A program made the translations under genes and the position numbers. A stretch of DNA of 64,000 nt from positions 1 to 64,000 of the forward strand of contig NZ_SCIN01000004.1 of assembly GCF_004101245.1 (NCBI RefSeq), given 5' to 3'. Below the pieces are notes generated by a model. The model was not told where the DNA came from. It did no database searches and saw only the letters and a program-made list of their open reading frames with translations. Source of the stretch: Sphingomonas sp. UV9 (GTDB taxonomy: Bacteria > Pseudomonadota > Alphaproteobacteria > Sphingomonadales > Sphingomonadaceae). Shown here piece after piece: positions 7,341-16,806 of this stretch; position 1 is the first letter of the stretch, and the number at the start of each line of letters is the position of its first letter.

Positions 7341-9290
7341 TTACGGGGCACGCGGTCCCGCCTGCGCTGAATTGTTGCTCCGGTCGCGGTCTGGCAGCGT
7401 GTGATCGGGGTCGAGTTCCGCCCGTGTCACGGTCCCCCGCGGCACCGGGATCGCGGTCGCCGGCTGTCGGATCCACGTCTCGGCGGGCAACCGCAGGTCG
7501 GTCTTGCGACCATCGGCATAGCTCACCCGCAGCGTCACCGGCATCACGAGCCGATCGCGCGATTCCACGGTCACCAGCGGCGTGCCGTCCTTCGCGGCCG
7601 AAATCCCCGCCACCGCCAGGTCCATTTGCCAGTTGTTCGCATACCAACCCCGCCACCACCACGACAGGTCCTCGCCCGCATCGCTCTCCATCGCCCGGAA
7701 GAAGTCGGCGGGTTTGGGATGTTTGAATGCCCAGGCGGCGGTGAACTTGCGGAAAGCGGGGTCGAAACGGTCAGGTCCCAGGATCTGCTCGCGCAACAGA
7801 ACGAGGCCGAGCGCGGATTTGAAATAGGTCACCGGATGGCGCCACTTTTCGATCACGGTATCCGATCGCGACAGGATCGGCGGGGCGTCGGGATCCGCCA
7901 GCACTGGCAGTATCTCGTCGACCGGATTGCCACCGCCTGGTGCGTACTCGCTGTCGCGCTTGGGGGCGTATTCGCCGCGGTTGAATTCGTCCGACTGATA
8001 GGTGTCGATGAAGGTGTTGAAGCCCTCGTCCATCCACGCGTGGCGGCGCTCGTCGAAGCCGACGATCATCGGGAACCAGCTATGCCCGATCTCGTGCGCC
8101 GTGATCCAGAACAGCTCCTTGCCCTTGTCCTCGATGCCGTCGAACACGATGCCCGGATATTCCATTCCTGACGCGGGGCCTGCGACGTTGACCGCGGCGG
8201 GCCATGGATAAGCGAACCACTTCGCCGAGAACCGCTCGACCGAATCCTTCAGATATTCGGTCGAGCGACCCCAGCGATCCTGCCCCTGTGATTCCGCCGG
8301 GTAGAAGGACATCGCCAGCGACGACTTGCCACCCGGCAGATTGATTCGCGCCGCATCCCAGGCAAACGCGCGCGAGGCGCTGAACGCGACGTCGCGCGTA
8401 TCCTCCATCCGGTAATGCCAGGTCAGCGTGCCGCCCCGCTTCGGCCGTGTCGCCGGGTCGGCGATTTCGCCGGGCGCGCGGATGATCACGGTCGCGTCGC
8501 TCGTCCGCGCCTTGGCCAGCCGCGCGACCTGCGTCGGCGTCAGGACCTCGGTGGGATTCTGCAATTCGCCCGATCCCGCCACCAGCATGTCCGACGGCAG
8601 CGTCAGCCAGTAATCGAAGTCGCCATATTCCAGGTAGAATTCCTGCGCGAGATACGGCGCCGTGTCCCATCCGCGCAGGTCGTCGTACACCGCCATTCGC
8701 GGATACCATTGTGCGATCGAGAAGATGTCACCGCCATTCTTCGACGTCAGCCACCCGGTCCGCCCGCCGAACGCCTCGGACGGCACGGTGTAACGATAGC
8801 GGATCCGGATCACAGCTTTCGCCCCCGCTGCCAACGGTGTCGCGAGCCGCAGTTGCGCGCGCGTGTCGGAGATCAGCGGGATCACCGTCGCACTCCGCCC
8901 GCCGCTCTCGACCGAGACGGTCTCCAGCGTCATGCCGTCGGTATTGCCCCGCGGCGCACCGCCCCGCGAGTCCGCGCCGCGTGATCCGGCACGATACAGG
9001 TTTTGATCGAGCTGGAGCCAAAGCATGTCCAACACGTCGGGGCTGGCATTGGTGTAATGGATATCGACGCTGCCGGTGATCGTCTTGGCCGCCGGATCCA
9101 GTGTCGCGCGAATCTGATAGTCGGCGCGGTTCTGCCAGTAATCGGGACCCGGCAAGCCGCTCGCCGCGCGCACGCGCCCCGCCGGTTGGCCCATGTCGAA
9201 CGGCGCAAACGTCTCGCCCGGTCGATAACGCGTCCCGCCGGTCTGCGCGCCAGCGGATGTGACCAGGGCGACGATCATCGCCGACGCCAC
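7341..9290 (-). CDS. M1 family zinc metallopeptidase, secreted
   Basis: The 649-residue protein has an aminopeptidase N-like N-terminal beta domain and the gluzincin site HEIGHSWFP (around residue 398) with the third ligand in WMDEGFNTFID about 20 residues on. GMEYPGIVF is the substrate-anchoring motif equivalent to GxMEN. A signal peptide ends near VTSAGAQ, so it acts in the periplasm or outside on peptides. The start is uncertain: the frame opens after a TGA and its first usual start is GTG at 9290, whereas a better-placed ATG at 9318 is out of frame by one base. The gene stands alone, convergent with DUF1826. Confidence 0.9.
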   Translation of the reverse strand: MASAMIVALVTSAGAQTGGTRYRPGETFAPFDMGQPAGRVRAASGLPGPDYWQNRADYQIRATLDPAAKTITGSVDIHYTNASPDVLDMLWLQLDQNLYRAGSRGADSRGGAPRGNTDGMTLETVSVESGGRSATVIPLISDTRAQLRLATPLAAGAKAVIRIRYRYTVPSEAFGGRTGWLTSKNGGDIFSIAQWYPRMAVYDDLRGWDTAPYLAQEFYLEYGDFDYWLTLPSDMLVAGSGELQNPTEVLTPTQVARLAKARTSDATVIIRAPGEIADPATRPKRGGTLTWHYRMEDTRDVAFSASRAFAWDAARINLPGGKSSLAMSFYPAESQGQDRWGRSTEYLKDSVERFSAKWFAYPWPAAVNVAGPASGMEYPGIVFDGIEDKGKELFWITAHEIGHSWFPMIVGFDERRHAWMDEGFNTFIDTYQSDEFNRGEYAPKRDSEYAPGGGNPVDEILPVLADPDAPPILSRSDTVIEKWRHPVTYFKSALGLVLLREQILGPDRFDPAFRKFTAAWAFKHPKPADFFRAMESDAGEDLSWWWRGWYANNWQMDLAVAGISAAKDGTPLVTVESRDRLVMPVTLRVSYADGRKTDLRLPAETWIRQPATAIPVPRGTVTRAELDPDHTLPDRDRSNNSAQAGPRAP

Positions 9291-9403
9291 TGCTGCTACA
9301 TACGTTCTGATCGTTCATCCCCTGGTTCACTGGCGGGCAACCGTCCGCAGGCGGGCACGATCGATCCAGGATGGGAGATTGTATCGCCCGGTTGCCCCGC
9401 GCA

Positions 9404-9491
9404 AGGCAAACCTCGACCCGCCGCCAGGCAAACCTCGACCCGCCGCCAGGCAAACCTCGCCCCGCTGCCAGGCAAACCTCGCCCGGCCGCC
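9404..9491. repeat. 22-bp tandem repeat, four copies
   Basis: Four head-to-tail copies of a 22-bp unit beginning AGGCAAACCTCG lie at 9404-9425, 9426-9447, 9448-9469 and 9470-9491. The first two are identical; the others differ by one to three bases. They sit between the M1 peptidase start and the SDR stop codon. There are no spacers, so this is not a CRISPR array. The rest of 9291-9542 shows nothing recognisable. Confidence 0.9.
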
Positions 9492-9542
9492 ATTCGAACC
9501 CGATCGCGGTTCGGCGATACGAAGAACCGTCGCGCTGCTAAA

Positions 9543-10319
9543 TCACAGCGTGTCGATGACCCCGCCGTCGACGCGCACCGCTGCGCCCGTGGTCGCCGAA
9601 GCGAGCGGCGACGCGAGGTAGACGACCATGTTCGCAACCTCCTCGACGGTTGCTGCGCGGCGAAGGATCGAGCTCGCGCGGTGCGCCTGGACGAAGGCCG
9701 CCGCGACATCCTCGATCGGCTTCCCCGTCTTGGCGCGTTCGGCTTCCAGCATCGCTGCAACGCCTTCGGACAGCGTCGGGCCAGGCAGCACGGAGTTCAC
9801 GGTGACGCCGGTGCCAGCCATCCGCTTGGCGAGTCCGCGGGCAAGCGCCACGTCGGCGGTCTTGCTGACACCGTAGTGGATCATCTCCACGGGTATGTTG
9901 AACGCGGATTCGGACGCGAGCAGCAGGAAGCGACCCCAGCCGTTCGCTTCCATGCCCGGCAAATAGGCGCGGGCGAGCCGAACACCCGCCATGACGTTGA
10001 TCTGCCAGTGCCGATCCCAGGTCGCGTCGTCGACGTCGAAGAAATCGGCCGGTTCGAAGATGCCGAGATTGCTGACGACGATATCCGCCTGCGGCTCGGC
10101 GGCAACCAGCGTATCATGGCCCGCGACGTTGCCGAGGTCGGCCGCGACCCCGCGTGCGCTGCCGCCGATCCGCGCGACGGCGGCATCGACCTTGGCGGAC
10201 GTGCGGCCGTTGACGATGACGGTGGCGCCGGCACGCGCGAGCCCCTGCGCGATGGCGAAACCGATGCCCTCGGTGGAGCCGGTGACGAGTGCCGTCTTGC
10301 CGGTGAGATCGATGTTCAT
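9543..10319 (-). CDS. SDR family NAD(P)-dependent oxidoreductase
   Basis: The 258-residue classical short-chain dehydrogenase has TGSTEGIG (cofactor loop, residues 12-19), an NNAG-equivalent SNLG, the catalytic Ser in LLLASES, YGVSK (Tyr/Lys) and a C-terminal VDGGV. It probably reduces a carbonyl or oxidises an alcohol with NAD(P)(H); the substrate cannot be read. It lies 5 nt after the SGNH hydrolase gene and appears to be the third gene of an MFS-hydrolase-SDR operon controlled by the divergent LysR gene. The long in-frame upstream extension is inside that hydrolase gene and rejected. Confidence 0.92.
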   Translation of the reverse strand: MNIDLTGKTALVTGSTEGIGFAIAQGLARAGATVIVNGRTSAKVDAAVARIGGSARGVAADLGNVAGHDTLVAAEPQADIVVSNLGIFEPADFFDVDDATWDRHWQINVMAGVRLARAYLPGMEANGWGRFLLLASESAFNIPVEMIHYGVSKTADVALARGLAKRMAGTGVTVNSVLPGPTLSEGVAAMLEAERAKTGKPIEDVAAAFVQAHRASSILRRAATVEEVANMVVYLASPLASATTGAAVRVDGGVIDTL

Positions 10320-10324
10320 GAAAA

Positions 10325-11539
10325 TCAGTGTCCTAATAGCAGACTGAGAGGGAGCGTGTCCGCCATAGCTGCGTTGCCGGCGTCGCCGGGATGGAGGTGA
10401 TCGCCACTGTCGTAGGCGCGGGCGAGACGATCGGGGCGTTTCGGATCGCGGAGCACATGGTCGAAATCGACGACGGCGTCGAAAGTGCCGGAACGGCGGA
10501 TCCATTCGTTGATCCGGCCGCGCAGTGCGTCCTTCGCCACGCTGTAATAGGTGGCGTGGAGTGGCGTACCGGGCAGCGCGTCGGCGAACGGTGGCAAGGT
10601 CGTCCCGATCACCCGCACCTTCGAGGCATGCGCGCTGGCGACGATCGCGCGATATCCCTCGACCAGCGCTGCGAAATCGACCGGGCGTCCCTGCGGGTCG
10701 AACGGTGTGCCCGGCCAGGCGATGTCGTTGATCCCCAGCGCGACCACGATGGTGCCGATGCCGGGTTGTGCGAGCGCGTCGCGGTGGAGCCGGGCGAGCG
10801 CGTTGGCGCCCATGCCGTCGCTGAGAAGCCGGGCGCCGGAAATGCCCGCATTGACGACCGCAATTCCCGCTGGCGCCGCGCGTTTCGCCAGATGATCGGG
10901 CCAGCGCGTGTCCGCATCCAGCGTCGCGCCGGCGCCGTCGGTGATCGAATCGCCGACGACGACCACGGTCCGGTTCGCACGCGCCGCATCGACAAGCACC
11001 GCTGCCAGCACCAGCCGAGCGGTGGTCGTGGCTCCGACGGGCGGATCGGCGGCGGCGATCTGGTCGGCGGCTAGGACATAGCCGGTGCGCCTGCCGTCCC
11101 AGTGAAAGCCGCGGATATCCGGCGCGTGTGCAAAGCGGATCGTGATGGCGAGGTTTTCCCCTGCTTTCACGGGAATCGCCGACAGGTCGCTGGTGATCGT
11201 CGCGCCCGGGGCGATCGTCACGCTTGCGCGGGTGCCGAAGCGGATGGCGCGGTCGCGTACGGGGTCGATACGGCTACCGCCGCGCGAGGGTGCCGCATGG
11301 ACTGCCGCGATCGTGAGCGGCCGGGTGCCATAGGCATTGGACAGGACCAAGCGGATTGCGCGGCCGCCGATCCCGAGCCGCACCACCTGCCGCAGCGATC
11401 GATCGCCAAGTTGCGCGGGGATGTTGGTCGGGAACAGGAAGTCCTCGCCCCAGACCGGTTGCTGGCTCGCGGTCCATGCCGGCACGGTACGGGCCGGACC
11501 AGGCGGCATCATCAGGGCTGCGGCAACGAGGAGGCTCAT
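10325..11539 (-). CDS. secreted SGNH/GDSL-family hydrolase
   Basis: The 404-residue protein has a short hydrophobic leader, a beta-rich N-terminal domain of about 180 residues, then SGNH blocks: GDSITDG with nucleophile Ser198, AGISG (Gly of block II), GIND (Asn271, block III) and SGDHLHP (Asp380/His383, block V). It is likely an esterase acting on acylated carbohydrate or lipid outside the cytoplasm. The ATG overlaps the MFS stop (ATGA), so the exporter/importer, hydrolase and SDR are coupled. The substrate is unknown. Confidence 0.9.
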   Translation of the reverse strand: MSLLVAAALMMPPGPARTVPAWTASQQPVWGEDFLFPTNIPAQLGDRSLRQVVRLGIGGRAIRLVLSNAYGTRPLTIAAVHAAPSRGGSRIDPVRDRAIRFGTRASVTIAPGATITSDLSAIPVKAGENLAITIRFAHAPDIRGFHWDGRRTGYVLAADQIAAADPPVGATTTARLVLAAVLVDAARANRTVVVVGDSITDGAGATLDADTRWPDHLAKRAAPAGIAVVNAGISGARLLSDGMGANALARLHRDALAQPGIGTIVVALGINDIAWPGTPFDPQGRPVDFAALVEGYRAIVASAHASKVRVIGTTLPPFADALPGTPLHATYYSVAKDALRGRINEWIRRSGTFDAVVDFDHVLRDPKRPDRLARAYDSGDHLHPGDAGNAAMADTLPLSLLLGH

Positions 11540-12717
11540 GCTGGAACTTTCCCAAGGCGGCGTTCGCGGACGGCGACGAAGGCGACGGCAATCGCGGCCA
11601 GCGGGAACAGTGCGGCGGTCCAGGTGATCGCCGCCAAGCCGATCCGGGCAAGCGCGATACCCCCGATCCAGGCGCCGATCGCGTTGCCGAGGTTGAAGGC
11701 GGCGATGTTGACGCTGGAGGCAAGGCTTTCCCCTGCACCGCGCGCGTTCGACATGACCCAGAGCTGGAGCGGCGCGACGGTCGCGAACGCGGCGAAGCCA
11801 AGCGCCGCGACACCGACCAGCGCACCCGTCTTGGTCGCCAGCAACGGTCCCATCGCCAGCAAGACGCCGAGGAGCGCGATCAGGCTGGCGAACACCGCGG
11901 GTATCAGCGCATGATCCGCCATCCGGCCGCCGGTCAGGTTGCCGAGCACCAGACCCCCGCCGAACAGCAGCAGGATCGGCGAGATCGCGTCGGCGGCAAA
12001 ACCCGCGCGCTCGATCAGCAATGGTGCGATATAGGTGAACACCGCGAACACGCCTGCATAACCGAGCACCGTCGTCGCCAAGCCAAGCAGCACCGGCCGC
12101 TGGCCGAGTACGCGCAGATCACGGCGCCAGTCGGCGTCTGCTTGGGCCTCCCGGTCGGCAGGGACGGCGGCGGCGATCACGGCGAACGCCACGACGCCGA
12201 TGACCGATACCGCCCAGAAGGTCGCACGCCAGCCAGCCTGCTGACCCAGCCACGTCCCCATCGGCACGCCGAGGATGTTCGCGACGGTCAGGCCCGTGAA
12301 CATGATCGCGATGGCCGACGCTTTGCGCTCGGGCGGCACCAACTGCGTCGCGACCACCGAGCCGACGCCGAAGAATGTACCGTGCGCCAGCGCCGCCATC
12401 ACGCGCGCCGCCATCAACAGGCCATAGCTCGGCGCCAGGGCACACGCGATGTTGCCGATCACGAAGATCGCCATCAGCGCGAGCAGAAGCTGTTTGCGGG
12501 GCCAGCGCGCGGTCGCGACGGTCAGGATCGGTGCGCCGACGACGACGCCGAGTGCATAGCCGGAGATCAGCAGGCCGGCTGCGCTGACGGACACGTGAAG
12601 GTCCGAACCAACTTCGAGCAGCAAGCCCATGATGACGAATTCGGTGACGCCGATGCCAAAGGCACCAGCGGTGAGCGCAAGCAGCGCAAGGGGAGGGGGG
12701 GATCGTGTCATGTCCAT
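11536..12717 (-). CDS. MFS transporter, DHA1 family (AraJ-like)
   Basis: The 393-residue protein has 12 predicted TM helices, begins ALLALTAGAFGIGVTEFVIM (the AraJ/YdhP-type TM1 signature) and has the loop 2-3 motif with ARWPRKQ. Drug:H+ antiporter family members export sugars, arabinose-like compounds, purines or drugs. It is first in the operon with the SGNH hydrolase and SDR and diverges from a LysR gene 70 bp away, the standard layout of a regulator and its target. A second ATG two codons in is an alternative start. Confidence 0.92.
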   Translation of the reverse strand: MDMTRSPPPLALLALTAGAFGIGVTEFVIMGLLLEVGSDLHVSVSAAGLLISGYALGVVVGAPILTVATARWPRKQLLLALMAIFVIGNIACALAPSYGLLMAARVMAALAHGTFFGVGSVVATQLVPPERKASAIAIMFTGLTVANILGVPMGTWLGQQAGWRATFWAVSVIGVVAFAVIAAAVPADREAQADADWRRDLRVLGQRPVLLGLATTVLGYAGVFAVFTYIAPLLIERAGFAADAISPILLLFGGGLVLGNLTGGRMADHALIPAVFASLIALLGVLLAMGPLLATKTGALVGVAALGFAAFATVAPLQLWVMSNARGAGESLASSVNIAAFNLGNAIGAWIGGIALARIGLAAITWTAALFPLAAIAVAFVAVRERRLGKVPA

Positions 12718-12789
12718 GGTTATGGCACCAGCGGCATTGATGAATTAGACGGAACCGGGGAACATCACCTGTGAACTTGGGGAATAGTC

Positions 12790-13686
12790 GTGACCAAGGA
12801 GCCTAACCGCGCCGCCGAGATGGCGGTCTTCGTCCGGGTCGTCGAGGCAGGAGACTTTTCCGGCGCAGCCCGCGCGTTGGGGCTTAGTCCATCAGCGGTG
12901 AGCAAGCTGGTCGCGCGGCTTGAGGCACGGCTCGGCACGCGTCTGCTACGACGCTCGACGAGGCGGCTGGCGTTGACGGCAGAGGGCGAGGCATTCCATG
13001 TCCGGGCCGTCGCTATCCTCGCCGAGATCGAGGCTGCGGAGCGCGAGGCAGGGGGCGCGCGAAGACCGGCGGGGCGGGTGCGGATCGCGAGCAGCGCCTC
13101 CTATGTCGCCCACGTGCTCGCGCCGCTTTTACCCGACTTCCTGGCGCGCTACCCCGAAATCGCCATCGATATCGTACAGAGCGACGCGATCAGCGATCTG
13201 CTCGCCGATCGCACCGATCTGGCGATCCGCGCCGGGCCGCTCGCGGATTCCGGTCTCATCGCCCGCCCGCTCGGCGAGACTCCACTGATCGTCGCGGCCG
13301 CACCCGCATGGATCGCGCGCCACGGACTGCCGATCACGCTCGACGACCTTGCCGGCCATGACCTGCTGGGCTTTTCCTACCCGCGGGCGGCAGGGACCTG
13401 GCTTCGGTCGTCGCGCGATTCCGCCTCGGCGACGCCAGCCCGGGTGCGCGTGAACGATGGCGAAGGCATTCGCCAACTGGCGCTCGCGGGCGTGGCACCC
13501 GCGCGGCTGGCGGGGTTCACGATCCGGGACGATCTGGCGGCCGGGCGGCTGGTCCCGCTGCTTGTCGATCGTTTGCCGCCCGCCAGCGAGCCGTTCCACG
13601 CGATCTATGTCGGCCGGTCGGACACGTTGCCCCAGCGCGTCCGGGTCGTGCTCGACGCCCTCTCTCTGCACGGCGGCGTGGTGTGA
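12790..13686 (+). CDS. LysR family transcriptional regulator
   Basis: The 298-residue protein has an N-terminal winged HTH (residues 10-70: FVRVVEAGDFSGAARALGLS, with SAVSKLVARLEARLG as recognition helix) and a LysR substrate-binding domain (about 95-298). The start is GTG at 12790 in GTGACCAAGGAG. It diverges from the MFS-SGNH-SDR operon, which it very likely controls, and may also repress itself. The inducer is unknown. No clear T-N11-A site could be fixed by eye in the 70-bp gap. Confidence 0.93.
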   Translation: MTKEPNRAAEMAVFVRVVEAGDFSGAARALGLSPSAVSKLVARLEARLGTRLLRRSTRRLALTAEGEAFHVRAVAILAEIEAAEREAGGARRPAGRVRIASSASYVAHVLAPLLPDFLARYPEIAIDIVQSDAISDLLADRTDLAIRAGPLADSGLIARPLGETPLIVAAAPAWIARHGLPITLDDLAGHDLLGFSYPRAAGTWLRSSRDSASATPARVRVNDGEGIRQLALAGVAPARLAGFTIRDDLAAGRLVPLLVDRLPPASEPFHAIYVGRSDTLPQRVRVVLDALSLHGGVV

Positions 13687-13719
13687 TGCCGATCGTACGC
13701 TGCCCCTATTCGCCGACGC

Positions 13720-15933
13720 CTATTGCGTGTCGTTTCGCGGTGCCTGAAACGCCGCGCTCAGGCTGTCGATCGAATAGGGTTTGCGCAGGAGCGTGAACTC
13801 GCCTGCCCCCTCTCGCGACAGGATCTCGCTATAGCCGCTGGTCAGGACCACGGGTAGCGACGGCCGGCGGCGGCGTATCTCGCGGGCGAGTTCGATACCG
13901 TTCATGCCCGGCATCATCACGTCCGAAAACACGAAATCGAAGGTGTCGTGTTCGCGGTCCAGCTGGGCCAGAGCCTCGGCTGCATTGCGCGCGAGGACGA
14001 CGTCATGGCCGAGATCGTGAAGCGCGCCCGTCGCGAACGCACCGACTTCCGGATTGTCCTCGACCACCAGGATCCTGATACTCTTACTGTCGCTCTCGCC
14101 GGCCAGGGTCTCGACGCTTTCGGCGATCCCCTCGGTCCGCTCGCGGGGAAGGAAGAGCGTGAAGGTCGCACCGTTGCCCGGTTCGCTGGCGACGGTCACT
14201 TCGCCGCCCGACTGCTTCACGAAGCCGAAGACCTGCGACAGGCCGAGGCCGGTGCCATGGCCTACGTCCTTGGAGGTGAAGAAGGGTTCGAAGATATGCT
14301 CGATATGCTCGGGCGGGATGCCCGCGCCGGTATCCGCGATCGAGATGCCAATAAAGTCGCCGTGGCGTTCCTCGTGCCCGCGGACCGGCGGGATGACGCT
14401 CCGCGGCTCGACCGTAATCGTCAGCCGCCCTTGCTGACCCATCGCATCGCGCGCGTTGACGGCCATGTTCACGATCGCCGTCTCGAACTGGCTGACATCG
14501 GTGTTCGCGAGGCACACGGCGTCGGGCAGGCAGAGGTCCACCTCGATCAATGCGCCTGATAGCATCTCCATCATCTCGTTGAGGCTTCGGATGGTGCTGC
14601 CCACGTCGAACACGCGGGGGGTCAGCGACGATCGTCTGGCGAAGGCGAGAAGCTGGCTGGTGAGTCTGGTCGCCCGGTCGGCGGTCTGCGAGATCGCGTC
14701 GATATACCGATCGCGGCGGCTCTCGCTCAGCCCCGGCTTCTTGAGTAGATCGGTGGACCCGCGGATGACGGTCAACAGGTTATTGAAATCATGCGCGATG
14801 CCACCGGTCAGCTGGCCGAGGGTCTCCATCTTCTGCGCTTGGCGAAGGGCATCATGCGCGCGGGTCAGGTCTTCGGTGCGTTCCGTGACCCGTCGTTCCA
14901 GCGTGGTGTTGATATCCTGGACCGCGGAGAACAGCCGCGCATTGTCGATCGCGATCGCGGCCTGTGCGGCGATGCCGACGATAAGCCGCTCATGGCGTTC
15001 GCCGAACCGATGCGTTTTGGAATGACCGAACAACAGGCCGCCCAGCACCTCTCCCGATCGCGACACGACCGGCACGGCGAGGTAACTGCGGACCGGCAAA
15101 TGGCCCGGCGGCATGCCGGCATAGGGTGCGTTGCGCCCATAGCGGGGGTCGGCGAGGATATCGTCGGACCGGATGACGCCCTCGTTGCGAAACGTCGGGC
15201 CGAAGACGGCGGTCGCGCGCGGGCGACCGAGCGCCTCGAAATCCGCATGCCGCGCGCCGGACAGCGTGAAGAGGTGAAGGCGTTCGCCCGTCTCGTCCAT
15301 CAGGTTGTGGAAATACGCGCCGAATTGCGCCCCGGTCAGCTTTACCGCCGCGTCGGTCACCATCTGTACGAGCGGCTCGAGATCCAGTTCGGCGGTCAAC
15401 GCGACGCCGGTCTGGTTCAGGGTCTCGAGCGTATGCGTCTCGGCACGTAGATCGTCCTCCATGCGGACGGTTCTGGTGACGTCGATGACGACCGCGATCA
15501 CCCCGGCCGGCCTGCCGTCGGCATCCGGTACCGCGGAATAATTCAGATCGAAGAACAGGTCTTCGGGCGGCCCTGCACGGTACAGCGTCATCGGCTGGCG
15601 GGAATAGGTCAGCGTTTGCCCGGTCAGGCAGGTGCGCAGGACGCTTTCGTTGAATGCGGCCGCTTCGGGCCACGCATCTTGGACGGGGCGTCCGAGTATC
15701 TCGGGGTGGCTTCGACCGGCGATCTCGGCATACCGATCATTGTAGAGCAACAGGCCCTCGGGGCCCCATAGCAGCGCCATTGGCAGCGGCGATCGCAGCA
15801 CGATCCCGGTCGCGGCCCGAAGGTAGGGCGGCCATGTCTCGATCGAGCCGATCGACGAGTCCGACCAGTCATGTTCGGCGATCAGGCGCCCCAGTTCGCC
15901 GTCGCAATCCAGAAACGCCGGAATCTCGCCCAC
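13720..15933 (-). CDS. hybrid sensor histidine kinase (PAS-GAF-HisKA-HATPase-REC)
   Basis: From GTG at 15933 the protein has 737 residues: PAS (about 40-155), GAF (180-335), a short coiled coil, HisKA with GGIAHDFNNLL (His381), HATPase with NMAVNARDA (489-497), DTGAGIP and GHGTGLGLS, and a C-terminal receiver (Glu625/Asp626, phospho-Asp671 in FSDVMMPGMNG, Lys718). No TM helices, so it is a cytoplasmic sensor. GAGGG precedes the chosen GTG; the frame stays open to ATG 16179 but that 82-residue extension is unlike the family. The blue-light Cys motif of LOV domains is not seen. No separate output regulator is adjacent. Confidence 0.9.
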   Translation of the reverse strand: MGEIPAFLDCDGELGRLIAEHDWSDSSIGSIETWPPYLRAATGIVLRSPLPMALLWGPEGLLLYNDRYAEIAGRSHPEILGRPVQDAWPEAAAFNESVLRTCLTGQTLTYSRQPMTLYRAGPPEDLFFDLNYSAVPDADGRPAGVIAVVIDVTRTVRMEDDLRAETHTLETLNQTGVALTAELDLEPLVQMVTDAAVKLTGAQFGAYFHNLMDETGERLHLFTLSGARHADFEALGRPRATAVFGPTFRNEGVIRSDDILADPRYGRNAPYAGMPPGHLPVRSYLAVPVVSRSGEVLGGLLFGHSKTHRFGERHERLIVGIAAQAAIAIDNARLFSAVQDINTTLERRVTERTEDLTRAHDALRQAQKMETLGQLTGGIAHDFNNLLTVIRGSTDLLKKPGLSESRRDRYIDAISQTADRATRLTSQLLAFARRSSLTPRVFDVGSTIRSLNEMMEMLSGALIEVDLCLPDAVCLANTDVSQFETAIVNMAVNARDAMGQQGRLTITVEPRSVIPPVRGHEERHGDFIGISIADTGAGIPPEHIEHIFEPFFTSKDVGHGTGLGLSQVFGFVKQSGGEVTVASEPGNGATFTLFLPRERTEGIAESVETLAGESDSKSIRILVVEDNPEVGAFATGALHDLGHDVVLARNAAEALAQLDREHDTFDFVFSDVMMPGMNGIELAREIRRRRPSLPVVLTSGYSEILSREGAGEFTLLRKPYSIDSLSAAFQAPRNDTQ

Positions 15934-16161
15934 GTCGTTCGACCCTCGTGCTTGTCCCGCATCGTCTGTCGGTGCGACAGCCGCTCGCCCTGCCGGATAG
16001 CGCCAAGTATCGGCCGCGTCGCTTCCATTTATGGTCAGCGCGCACTCACTTAGAGAAGGACAAGCATAAGCGGAGGCCCATCCTCTTCGGGCGGCCTGCT
16101 TGATGCGCAGAATTTGCTGTATGCCCGCCCCAACAAGACGGGTTCCGCTGACGCGAAAATG

Positions 16162-16177
16162 GTCCCCTATGGGGGAC
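16162..16177 (-). terminator. hairpin after immunity copy 2
   Basis: GTCCCC and GGGGAC form a 6-bp stem with a 4-nt loop, then on the minus strand CATTTTCG. A related hairpin (GCCCC/GGGGC, 16968-16980) lies at the matching place after immunity copy 1, so the two sites look like homologous 3' ends of a duplicated unit. The rest of 15934-16285 holds no gene; 16145-16285 resembles 16950-17093. Confidence 0.45.
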
Positions 16178-16285
16178 AAAAACGGGCACTCAGATCATCG
16201 GATAATTTCGGTCAGTCGTCAGTGATGTACGCATCGACGCTGAATTATGCGGCCTTGAGATTCCCACGAGTCCAAGTACCGCCGT

Positions 16286-16597
16286 TCAGCCCCTCGCGTC
16301 GCGCAAAGCTTCCAATGCCGCCAGCTCGACCGGGTCGTCAACTGCAAGAGCCTCTTCAAGATAGTAGCCATAAGATATGTTGCGCACCACCTCTTGCGCC
16401 TCACCACTATATTCTTTTGCAATGATCGGGAACGCGTTCACGAGCTCACGGAGAAATCCCTTGTCCATCTCTTGAAGATGGCTAGCCAAGGCTTCCATCA
16501 TCTTCACGGCGGTGTCAGGGTTGAGTTCCTCTTCGCCGGTCAGTTCGAGGAACACGGCATACTCCGCGATAATTTCTGCAACCTGCATAGCGATCAT
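16286..16597 (-). CDS. immunity protein-like, copy 2 (orphan)
   Basis: The 103-residue acidic, all-helical protein begins MIAMQVAEIIAEYAVF and contains DKGFLRELVNAFPIIA and YSGEAQEVVRNISYGYYLEE. By hand alignment 71 of 103 positions match the copy at 17094-17405. It overlaps the stop of a toxin C-terminal fragment by ATGA, as immunity genes do with their toxins. The cognate toxin here is only a stub, so the gene survives as an orphan antidote that could protect against relatives carrying the toxin. No named family recognised. A longer in-frame start at 16774 lies inside the toxin stub. Confidence 0.7.
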   Translation of the reverse strand: MIAMQVAEIIAEYAVFLELTGEEELNPDTAVKMMEALASHLQEMDKGFLRELVNAFPIIAKEYSGEAQEVVRNISYGYYLEEALAVDDPVELAALEALRDARG

Positions 16598-16806
16598 GGC
16601 TTCACGACCTTTACCTGGATGTTGGTGCTGCTCATCTGCTTGAGCAGTTTCAGTGCCTTGATTTTCTCGACAGGCGTGGGGACCTCCCACGTCCCGATCG
16701 GACGGTGGTGTGCGAATACCTCCGACTGCCGCAAAATCTGGGCCCGCGAGCGAGGCCTGTTCACGACAGCCCATTTTCGGTCGATCATATACCCGTCAGA
16801 AGCCAA
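16594..16806 (-). pseudogene. toxin C-terminal fragment, copy 2
   Basis: The 70-codon ORF encodes only the last part of the toxin seen at 17341-17979: YMIDRKWAVVNRPRSRAQIL, RQSEVF, GTWEVP, and a C-terminus NIQVKVVKP whose TGA overlaps the immunity ATG. Everything upstream of the IDRK catalytic strand is missing; the ATG at 16806 is fortuitous. It is the 5'-truncated relic of a second cassette. Upstream bases 16807-17093 hold no gene and grade into the duplicated 3' region of copy 1. Confidence 0.7.

Noticed and set aside
9404-9491. CRISPR array
   Set aside because: Repeats are head-to-tail without spacers and no cas genes are present.
15934-16179. 82-residue N-terminal extension of the sensor kinase
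   Set aside because: It is not like PAS-kinase N-termini, lies next to the hairpin region, and a GTG with GAGGG upstream fits the family start better.
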